45,378 bases of DNA from a virus. The stretch is taken from IMG/VR virus record IMGVR_UViG_3300037247_000528, positions 1 to 45,378 of that record, one strand, 5' to 3'. Positions within the stretch are counted from its first letter, which is position 1, and the number at the start of each line of letters is the position of its first letter. Below, piece by piece: positions 40,070 through 45,378 of the stretch. A program made the translations under genes and the position numbers. The notes beneath the pieces were generated by a model, which was given only the letters and a program-made list of their open reading frames with translations, did no database searches and was not told where the DNA came from.

Positions 40070-40539
40070 GACTGCGGCACCTTGTCGATAGCGACTTGGG
40101 CGACTGGTACACCGTTCGCCTCACCATGAAAGAGCTGTATTAGATGATAGTCGGGATAGCACCTTCGGACCCGCCATGCATAGGTCGCTTCGCGGGTTTG
40201 CCTCAATTCCCAGCCGCAGTCCCGGCACGTAGCCGCAACGGATAGCGGCACCTCCTCAACGGGCTTGCCACCGACGGTGGCTTCGCCATCCCCGACCAGG
40301 ACGGCGCGGGCCTGGCAGCCTAAGCACTCACCGCAGAGTGGGTCGTGAAACAGCCGTATGTGGGGCTCCTGCCCAAGCGCGGCCCGACGTAGCATCTCCA
40401 CCAGCGTGTCCACGTCGCGGAGGGCGCGCGGCACAATCTCATGCGCCCTGTCGCTGCCAGCCACCCACTGCCGGAAGGTTGACTCGCCCACACTCCAGTT
40501 CACGCGCAGCCATTCCCGATCCTCTTTCGTCGTCTCCAT
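40066..40539 (-). CDS. zinc-binding hypothetical protein, 157 aa
   Basis: Helix-turn-helix-like N terminus (VGESTFRQWVAGSDRAHEIV), then CGECLGC and CRDCGW form a four-Cys site. Likely nucleic-acid binding. Unknown family. Confidence 0.6.
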   Translation of the reverse strand: METTKEDREWLRVNWSVGESTFRQWVAGSDRAHEIVPRALRDVDTLVEMLRRAALGQEPHIRLFHDPLCGECLGCQARAVLVGDGEATVGGKPVEEVPLSVAATCRDCGWELRQTREATYAWRVRRCYPDYHLIQLFHGEANGVPVAQVAIDKVPQS

Positions 40540-40540
40540 G

Positions 40541-40744
40541 TCACTCTCCCTTCGTTGCTCGGCCGGCGGGCGACTGCGCGGCCTCGTTGCTCCCGAACGT
40601 CAGGTGCCCCAGGCCATCCAGCCGGCGCAGCCACTCAAACGTCGCACCCACGTAGGCCCAACACCGGGCGCAGAAGGCGAGGCCCCCAATCTCGGCAACC
40701 GTCCATCCTCTGCGGCGGCAACCAGCGATGCAGCACGTACTCAT
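40541..40744 (-). CDS. Cys-rich hypothetical protein, 67 aa
   Basis: MSTCCIAGCRRRGW and LAFCARCWAYVGATFEWLRR: a compact metal-binding pattern. The start overlaps the methyltransferase stop (ATGA). Confidence 0.6.
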   Translation of the reverse strand: MSTCCIAGCRRRGWTVAEIGGLAFCARCWAYVGATFEWLRRLDGLGHLTFGSNEAAQSPAGRATKGE

Positions 40745-41355
40745 TCGGCCCCCTTCTTCGTCAGCGCGGCCAGCATCAGCCGCCCTATGTGCTCGGTGTA
40801 GGCTGGCGGGATCGCCTGGCGCACCTCGTAGCGCGTCGTAGCCCACGGCATTGCCATCGCCTCCATAATCTCGGCAGCGCTGAAGCCACCCGAATGATTG
40901 TTACCGCTGACCACAACGGGGCGCGTGCTGTGATCACACGGCGGTGTCAGGACAAGGCCCGGAAGAGACAGCTCGAACCAGCGGTGCCGGCGCACACGCA
41001 TACCGAACATCGAGCCACAGAGCACGACATCAGGCCGCATTGGGGCGCCCGGAACGTTCTCAATCACCCAGATTGTCCCCGCCTGCTGAAGGCGCACGCG
41101 CACAGCTCCCAGCAGGTCCGGGTAGCGCTTCCCCCTGTTGCGGTGGGAGTGGGCCAGCACCGAATATGCCTGGCACGGCGGGCTCGCGTGTATCACGTCG
41201 AACCCGTCCAGCGGGTACTCCATCGCGTCGGCCAGCACGAACTCGAACGGGTAGTTGGGCTGGGACTTGTGATCCACGCCCACTACCTCGAAGCCCGCAC
41301 GGCTATAGCCCATCGCGGCCCCACCAGCACCACAGAACAGATCAAGAAGCCTCAT
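40741..41355 (-). CDS. C5 cytosine DNA methyltransferase (short Dcm-type)
   Basis: 204 aa. Motif I DLFCGAGG (5-12), motif IV with the catalytic Cys in PPCQAYS (about 59-65), ENV, motif VIII RRHRWFE and motif X-like AIPPAYTEHIG. It is shorter than typical Dcm enzymes, with little room for a target-recognition domain. It transfers a methyl group to cytosine C5. No restriction partner nearby. Confidence 0.9.
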   Translation of the reverse strand: MRLLDLFCGAGGAAMGYSRAGFEVVGVDHKSQPNYPFEFVLADAMEYPLDGFDVIHASPPCQAYSVLAHSHRNRGKRYPDLLGAVRVRLQQAGTIWVIENVPGAPMRPDVVLCGSMFGMRVRRHRWFELSLPGLVLTPPCDHSTRPVVVSGNNHSGGFSAAEIMEAMAMPWATTRYEVRQAIPPAYTEHIGRLMLAALTKKGAE

Positions 41356-41699
41356 CCAGCGCCTTTCTTCGCCAGCTCAGCGGCCCTGCGTTTGAACACT
41401 TCCCGAATCAGCGTCTCAGCATCAGCGGTCTCCAGGATCTCCGCTGGCAGCTCTGCCAGCATTCCCTGCACCTGCCGTGACTTGTAGCCCTGGCTCATGA
41501 GCCCTGCCTGGGCGTCCCGTATCGCCGGGTTCACAGCGGCTTTCGCCTTCCTGGCCGGTTTCTGGCCGTTCTTTGACCCCTTCTTGGCCGAGCAGAGCGC
41601 GAAGTGGGGCACACGACGGATCTGCACGAGGTACGGCTTCCCGTCCTTCGCGTAGGCCCATTCGAGATCCTCAGCGAGGCCGCAGTCGTGGCACTTCAC
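41352..41699 (-). CDS. hypothetical protein with RuvA-domain-III-like C terminus, 115 aa (GTG start)
   Basis: N-terminal CHDCGLAEDLEW is a metal knuckle. The C-terminal half (DAQAGLMSQGYKSRQVQGML) resembles the small three-helix domain III of RuvA. A RusA-like resolvase lies nearby. GTG start overlaps the preceding stop (GTGA). Confidence 0.5.
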   Translation of the reverse strand: MKCHDCGLAEDLEWAYAKDGKPYLVQIRRVPHFALCSAKKGSKNGQKPARKAKAAVNPAIRDAQAGLMSQGYKSRQVQGMLAELPAEILETADAETLIREVFKRRAAELAKKGAG

Positions 41700-41917
41700 A
41701 GCCCAGCCATCCTCCGGCCAGCATCCTTCATGCTTCTCGACCGCCCTGTTGAGGGCGGCAAGCCATGCCGCCTACGCCATTCTAGCGCTAGCGGGCTACA
41801 CAGGTCGCCACACATCCAGGCCCCAGCGCGGTGTGGGCAATTCACACCGAAGAGTGTTTTGCCCGCAGCCGATTCCTCCTCGTACCGCAAGCGGTACTGC
41901 GCCCAGTCGCCGTACAT
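41696..41917 (-). CDS. Cys-rich hypothetical protein, 73 aa
   Basis: MYGDWAQYRLRYEEESAAGK; later VNCPHRAGAWMCGDLC, a Cys/His-rich region. GAGGAG SD. Unknown. Confidence 0.55.
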   Translation of the reverse strand: MYGDWAQYRLRYEEESAAGKTLFGVNCPHRAGAWMCGDLCSPLALEWRRRHGLPPSTGRSRSMKDAGRRMAGL

Positions 41918-41947
41918 CACTCCTCGCTTTCTCGCGCACCCAGGGGG

Positions 41948-42139
41948 CTAGTCTGCGCCTTCCTCTATACACTCCTGGCAGATGCGGCGTATTCGTTTCT
42001 TCCACCCGCCGCGCACCTGATAGCATTGGTACAGCCTCAATTCTGAGCAGCCACCACAGACGGCGTTACCGCAGCCGAAGCACGTCTTGTTCGTGTCGAT
42101 CTCGCAGTTGCCATCGGCGATGCCGCATCGGTTGCTCAT
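41948..42139 (-). CDS. Cys-rich zinc-finger protein, 63 aa
   Basis: NKTCFGCGNAVCGGCS... and RICQECIEEG give at least six Cys arranged like a RING/FYVE-type finger. AAAGGAG SD. Two adjacent ATGs (42142, 42139). Unknown function. Confidence 0.65.
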   Translation of the reverse strand: MSNRCGIADGNCEIDTNKTCFGCGNAVCGGCSELRLYQCYQVRGGWKKRIRRICQECIEEGAD

Positions 42140-42194
42140 CATCGCTCCTTTCGCCCCTCAAGGGCTCTCTGTCGCTCCGGGCGGCGCCGGGGCT

Positions 42195-42332
42195 TCAGCG
42201 CTTCTCAATGCAGAAACCTTGACGTTGCCGATGGTCCTCAAAGCAGGTTGGGCAGAGAGAGTCCTGGCAGTACTGACAGTGCCGCTTGTCGTCGCTCTCA
42301 AGCCCGCATTCGTCACAGAAGATCGTGTCCAT
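42195..42332 (-). CDS. Cys-rich zinc-finger protein, 45 aa
   Basis: FCDECGLES, HCQYCQDSLCPTCFEDH: eight potential ligands in 45 residues, probably a double zinc site. AAAGGAG SD. Its leader shares a GAGCGACA motif with neighbours. Unknown function. Confidence 0.65.
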   Translation of the reverse strand: MDTIFCDECGLESDDKRHCQYCQDSLCPTCFEDHRQRQGFCIEKR

Positions 42333-42405
42333 GCTTCGCTCCTTTCGTGTCGCTCCGCAGAGATTTACCAGGGTGGTGAGACGGGCGCCCCCGTACCCCC
42401 ATGGC

Positions 42406-42624
42406 TCACTCTTGCGAGTTGCGCTTCCTGAGCAGGCGAAGATCTCGCTCAATCCCCCTTCGTAGGTGCTGATACCGATCCGGCCACGGGTGGTGGCCAC
42501 TAGCAGCAATCTCTGTAAGCACTGCACCCGCTTCTGCCAGCACCTTCTCAATATCGTAGGCCAACGCCTCAGTCATCTTTCTAGCCATCACTACTTCCTC
42601 CTCTGTCGGCGGCTGCCCCCACAT
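42406..42624 (-). CDS. hypothetical protein, 72 aa
   Basis: MWGQPPTEEEVVMARKMTEA and a C-terminal basic helix (RYQHLRRGIERDLRLLRKR). ATG 42624 with GCAGGAG upstream is preferred over TTG 42657. Unknown function. Confidence 0.55.
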   Translation of the reverse strand: MWGQPPTEEEVVMARKMTEALAYDIEKVLAEAGAVLTEIAASGHHPWPDRYQHLRRGIERDLRLLRKRNSQE

Positions 42625-43113
42625 GTCAATCTCCTGCTGGGCAAGGTCGTCATACAAGCTTATCGTTCCCTTCTACCCGTGTCGCTCTCTCCCTGAAGAA
42701 CCAATCCGGTAGGAAATTGGGCAGAGATCACCCTTCACAGAGCGATCTCCAATACCGTACCGGCGAGGTCGCGGCGTTGGTCACACCTCCTAGTCCGCTA
42801 CCGGGGAACGTCCCCGATGCCTGCCCGGCAAGGCGCTTCCTCCCGCTGGCTAGGCGGGCGTAGGCTCTCGCGGCTTCGGACGCTAGGGGTCTCTTAAGGG
42901 TTTGCCGTCCTACAGCCGTCTCCCTGGCCTTCCCCGCTATCTCTGTGCCCGGTTGGGAGATCCGGCGCACCGTCCTTCGGCGAGTCTGCGGGGGCAGCAT
43001 CCGTGCTGCTATTTGTGGCCTAGTGGTCGCAGCGAGGAGACGGCTTACCGTTCCAGCGCGTGCTGGATGGACGTAGCCCCGAAACTTGTGTATACTGGGG
43101 GTACCTTCATCTT
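42625..43113 (-). ncRNA. candidate structured non-coding RNA (about 0.4-0.5 kb)
   Basis: No credible gene in about 540 bases. Stems (plus coordinates): 42724-42729/42744-42749; 42765-42769/42785-42789; CGGGGA/TCCCCG 42802-42807/42811-42816; 42842-42846/42854-42858; GTGCCCGG 42945-42952 with 42962-42970; GCAGCA 42994-42999/43004-43009; TCCAGC 43052-43057/43062-43067. A long-range helix CCGTCTCC 42916-42923 with 43036-43043 encloses two of them. A promoter at 43120-43149 reads leftward into it. Class unknown. Confidence 0.55.
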
Positions 43114-43119
43114 GTGGTG

Positions 43120-43149
43120 ATCCTACCACGGCCGGGCCCTCCGTGTAAA
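43120..43149 (-). promoter_or_regulatory. promoter reading into the inverted-repeat-rich region
   Basis: TTTACA (43149-43144), 18-nt spacer, TAGGAT (43125-43120). A CACGG...CCGTG dyad overlaps the spacer and may be an operator or attenuator. Confidence 0.5.
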
Positions 43150-43167
43150 GCGGGGGGTTTTGGTTTC

Positions 43168-43344
43168 TCATCGGCGCACGTTGAACTTGGCGCACTCAGG
43201 CGTGCCGCACTTGCCCGTCTCTATGTAGACGAATCTCCAACCGGCGGTGCCGTTGTGCAGGTGAATGCCGCCCACGCGCTCAACGTAGGCCGCTAAGTCC
43301 TTTGCTGAGGCTGGGAGACCCCAATCGGCCACAACGTCGCTCAT
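43168..43344 (-). CDS. hypothetical protein, 58 aa
   Basis: MSDVVADWGLPASAKDLAAY and a C-terminal IETGKCGTPECAKFNVRR with two Cys. AAAGGAGG SD. Unknown. Confidence 0.6.
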   Translation of the reverse strand: MSDVVADWGLPASAKDLAAYVERVGGIHLHNGTAGWRFVYIETGKCGTPECAKFNVRR

Positions 43345-43354
43345 GCTTCCTCCT

Positions 43355-43645
43355 TTACAGCTTCTTCCACTCGGCGAGGGCGTCCGTGCGGTCCTTCTGC
43401 GAGCACTTGCACGGCAGCTTTGAGATGCCCGCAGAGCAGCCACCGTCGTGTTCGCTCTCGGGCCGGCCTTCCAGCGCCTCCGCCAGCTTGAGCGCCACGC
43501 GCAGGGTGGCGGGGGTGAAGCCTGAGCCCTCGAACCATACCTCAGCGGTTATGCGAGCTTCACAGACACCGCAGGTGTAGCTTGAGCCATGGAAGCACTT
43601 GCCTTTGAGCGCGGCCAGCAGCGCCTTGGCGTGCTTGGTGTTCAT
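43355..43645 (-). CDS. Cys-rich hypothetical protein, 96 aa
   Basis: CFHGSSYTCGVCEARI near the N terminus and CSAGISKLPCKCS near the C terminus suggest two metal sites. Start coupled to the preceding gene (ATGA). Unknown. Confidence 0.6.
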   Translation of the reverse strand: MNTKHAKALLAALKGKCFHGSSYTCGVCEARITAEVWFEGSGFTPATLRVALKLAEALEGRPESEHDGGCSAGISKLPCKCSQKDRTDALAEWKKL

Positions 43646-43815
43646 GCCTTCCTCCTGCTGTTGGCGGTCCCTGTACGCCGCTTCAGCGCGTACACGCCGT
43701 GCTCATCGAGCGATGCCGGCCAGGTGCGCCGGTGGCCGCACTTCTTGCATCCACCGACCAGCTCGGGGCTGCCGTCAGGCTTCTCTACCACGAACCTGTG
43801 CGGCGGGCAGGTCAT
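43642..43815 (-). CDS. zinc-binding small protein, 57 aa
   Basis: MTCPPHRFVVEKPDGS then CKKCGHRRTWPA. Coupled on both sides by ATGA. Similar to other small phage zinc proteins; function unknown. Confidence 0.65.
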   Translation of the reverse strand: MTCPPHRFVVEKPDGSPELVGGCKKCGHRRTWPASLDEHGVYALKRRTGTANSRRKA

Positions 43816-44165
43816 GTGGCCCCCAGCGCCTTAGCGATGTCGCGCCCCAGCGCGGCCAGGGCTTGGTCGGCAGGCCCATCATGCAGGGCGCAGACACCGT
43901 GGCGATAGCACCGCTTGCAGCCCACAATGTCGGCCAGCGCCGCCAGCAGCGACCGCAGGTGGTTGACGGCCAGGGTGGCGTAGCTGGCGTCTTCGTCACT
44001 CTTAAACTCACCGATAGCACGTTCCTCTGGCGGCGCGTCATAGACAAGTCCTAGGCCAATATCGCCAGCCTCTTCACTGACAGATTGCCACGGCCTCGGG
44101 CTCGCCTTCGCCCCCAGCGCGGCCAGGTCCGCGAGTACGTTCTGGCCAGCGTTGTCCGGTGTCAT
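43812..44165 (-). CDS. hypothetical protein, 117 aa
   Basis: MTPDNAGQNVLADLAALGAK, then a region with FKSDEDASYATLAVNHLRSL and CKRCYRHGVC. AAAGGAG SD. The same family-like pattern (helix plus Cys pair) is common in phage accessory regions. Confidence 0.6.
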   Translation of the reverse strand: MTPDNAGQNVLADLAALGAKASPRPWQSVSEEAGDIGLGLVYDAPPEERAIGEFKSDEDASYATLAVNHLRSLLAALADIVGCKRCYRHGVCALHDGPADQALAALGRDIAKALGAT

Positions 44166-44317
44166 CGTGCGGCTCCTTTCTTCTGTAGCGCAGGCCAGTA
44201 CCACCGCTGGCACTTCGGGCACTTCTTCTGCCGCTCGCCGCGCCGCGTCCGGCGCTCTGCGTCTGAGTGCCAGTTCAGGTAGGTCAGATCGGGGCGTATG
44301 CAGCACGGCGCGGTCAT
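44162..44317 (-). CDS. zinc-binding small protein, 51 aa
   Basis: CCIRPDLTYLNW, then a basic linker and KKCPKCQRWYWPA. Both ends overlap neighbours by ATGA. Unknown. Confidence 0.65.
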   Translation of the reverse strand: MTAPCCIRPDLTYLNWHSDAERRTRRGERQKKCPKCQRWYWPALQKKGAAR

Positions 44318-44499
44318 CGCAACTTGTCCTTGAGCACTTCGAGGTAGAGCATGGCGTCTGCCATCTCCTCCTGGGCCTCTTCGATCATTTTCTCGGCGCT
44401 GTATTTATCCCAGCGCATGTCGTCGCGGCCGGTGCGGATGCACTCTTCCAGCACGCGGCGGACGCTGTCGGCCCTCTCTGCGTTGGTGCGGTTGGTCAT
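44314..44499 (-). CDS. hypothetical helical protein, 61 aa
   Basis: MTNRTNAERADSVRRVLEEC, then EKMIEEAQEEMADAMLYLEV. Resembles weakly the helical core of MazG-like pyrophosphohydrolases (EExxE/DA pattern), too short to assign. GGAGG SD; coupled to the RusA-like gene. Confidence 0.5.
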   Translation of the reverse strand: MTNRTNAERADSVRRVLEECIRTGRDDMRWDKYSAEKMIEEAQEEMADAMLYLEVLKDKLR

Positions 44500-44891
44500 G
44501 ACAAAGTAACCTCCACGTATTTCTGCCCCTTCTCGATGCGCATCTCGGGCGCGGCCAGCTTCAGGTGCCTGCTGTCGTCGTCTACCAGCACCCCCGCGTC
44601 CACCAGCCCATCCCAACATGGCTTGAGCATGGCCATGCAGTTATCGAGATCGCGCTGGCGGCGGTCCGGCACCACGAACACCACCTTGGCGGTTATTACG
44701 GTGTTCGGCCATTTCACCTTCGGGAACCCCGGCACTGGTGGCGGGCCGATAGGAGGTCCCATAGCCAGTCGCGCAGCAACCCAGCAGGCCGTACGGTACT
44801 CGCTGGTAGCAATGCCCTTGCGTCGCCAGTGAGGCCGGGCGTTCGGTGACAGCTCCTGTTGCGGCCAGGGCAGGCGCAGCACTAGGGTCAT
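44496..44891 (-). CDS. RusA-like Holliday junction resolvase
   Basis: 131 aa. RDLDN (80-84) and DGLVDAGVLVDDD (94-106) are the RusA metal-binding motifs; the N-terminal SPNARPHWRRKG is also typical. RusA cuts four-way junctions symmetrically, which helps clear branched DNA before packaging. Ends by overlap with the helical small gene. Confidence 0.9.
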   Translation of the reverse strand: MTLVLRLPWPQQELSPNARPHWRRKGIATSEYRTACWVAARLAMGPPIGPPPVPGFPKVKWPNTVITAKVVFVVPDRRQRDLDNCMAMLKPCWDGLVDAGVLVDDDSRHLKLAAPEMRIEKGQKYVEVTLS

Positions 44892-45378
44892 GCTAGGTGC
44901 TCCGGGAAAAGCAGCGCCGTGGCAGCGACGCTCCCGGCCTGTGGATAGTCAACGGCTCCGAGTGTCCGTAGGCGGCCAAGATTGTTGAAGTAGCCACCGC
45001 TCGTCGGCGATACACCGATCTGCTCTGCCAACTCGGCCTTTTCAACCGACTCCGGGTAGAGCTCAATCAGGGCCCGCAGGATCATGGCCTGCGATGCCGT
45101 GAGGACGGCGCACCAGGCATCGTGTAGGCCTACTAGCGTTGCAGGCGTTTCGGGCGGTCTGGCCATGCTCCGGCCAACATCGGTAAGGGCAACAGCCCCC
45201 GCTCGCGGATACACAACAAGCCCCTGTGAGCGCAGACGCCCCAGATTGTTGAAGTAGCCACCAGACGTCGGGCTGACGCCGGCGAACACGGCAACGACGT
45301 TCTTGTGTGGCCCCTCAACACCGATGGCCTCCACCCCGGCTAGGACATCGAGAATGCGCTGCTGCGCTCCACTGATAC
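44888..45378 (-). CDS. HerA/DUF87-like ATPase, C-terminal part (continues from 1-1306)
   Basis: This piece joins residues after about 420 to the gene start at 1306 through the circular junction. It holds two near-identical winged-helix-like units, each with VSPTSGGYFNNLGRLR followed by a short V-Y-P-x-A-G wing, about 88 residues apart. Such tandem units may bind DNA or mediate oligomerisation. Stop overlaps the RusA-like start. Confidence 0.8.
   Translation of the reverse strand, partial: ISGAQQRILDVLAGVEAIGVEGPHKNVVAVFAGVSPTSGGYFNNLGRLRSQGLVVYPRAGAVALTDVGRSMARPPETPATLVGLHDAWCAVLTASQAMILRALIELYPESVEKAELAEQIGVSPTSGGYFNNLGRLRTLGAVDYPQAGSVAATALLFPEHLA
45298..45378. repeat. 81-bp terminal direct repeat (right copy)
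   Basis: Identical to 1-81; marks the overlap of the circular sequence. See the left copy. Confidence 0.97.

Noticed and set aside
42728-43195. Open minus-strand frame of 155 codons
   Set aside because: Composition is Arg/Ala/Gly/Pro-rich with few acidic residues, there is no SD at the start, and the region is full of inverted repeats. Treated as non-coding.
1-45378. tRNA genes, integrase, DNA polymerase
   Set aside because: No cloverleaf with conserved T-loop and no recombinase or polymerase motif was found by eye; absence is not proven without a search.

Overview
The window is the complete genome of a tailed phage, most likely a siphovirus. The first 81 bases recur exactly as the last 81, and one gene (a HerA-like ATPase) runs through that join, so the contig is circular or circularly permuted with about 45.3 kb of unique sequence. 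It is GC-rich. Almost every gene is on the minus strand, packed with ATGA, TGATG or TAATG start/stop overlaps and clear Shine-Dalgarno (SD) sites, so it reads as a few long leftward operons. Several putative promoters pair TTGACA with TAnnnT about 17-18 bp downstream, and two of them sit so close to an ATG that the mRNA could be leaderless. This would fit a high-GC, perhaps actinobacterial, host, but that is inference. I see no integrase, DNA polymerase, primase or tRNA.

Layout in transcription order (high to low coordinate). 45.4-39.1 kb plus the start of the window: many very small, often Cys-rich proteins, a RusA-like resolvase, a possible RuvA-domain-III-like protein, a short C5 cytosine methyltransferase and a roughly 0.5 kb non-coding stretch rich in inverted repeats (42.63-43.17 kb). 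39.1-28.0 kb: packaging and head genes (small and large terminase, portal, MuF-like protein, protease/scaffold, decoration protein, major capsid protein, connectors). Within this block lies an IS110 C-terminal-domain-like gene flanked on both sides by hairpin-forming 40-bp repeats. 28.0-10.9 kb: head closure and tail (tail completion, major tail protein, frameshifted tail assembly chaperones, tape measure, Dit, Gp37-like hub, tail fibres). 10.9-9.55 kb: lysis cassette of four small membrane proteins and an amidase. 9.3-1 kb: early operon behind its own promoter, starting with a probable small DNA-binding protein and including HNH nucleases, a Rad52/Sak-like annealing protein, a transglycosylase domain split across two frames, a RING-like zinc protein, a Dam-type adenine methyltransferase and the HerA-like ATPase.

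The only convincing plus-strand gene is a lipoprotein at 20.7 kb with its own promoter, inserted in the tail operon like a moron.

The features least explained by known phage biology are (1) the repeat arrays around the IS110-like gene at 32.4-33.5 kb, (2) the inverted-repeat-rich non-coding region at 42.7-43.1 kb, and (3) a promoter plus SD-occluding hairpin ahead of the protease gene.
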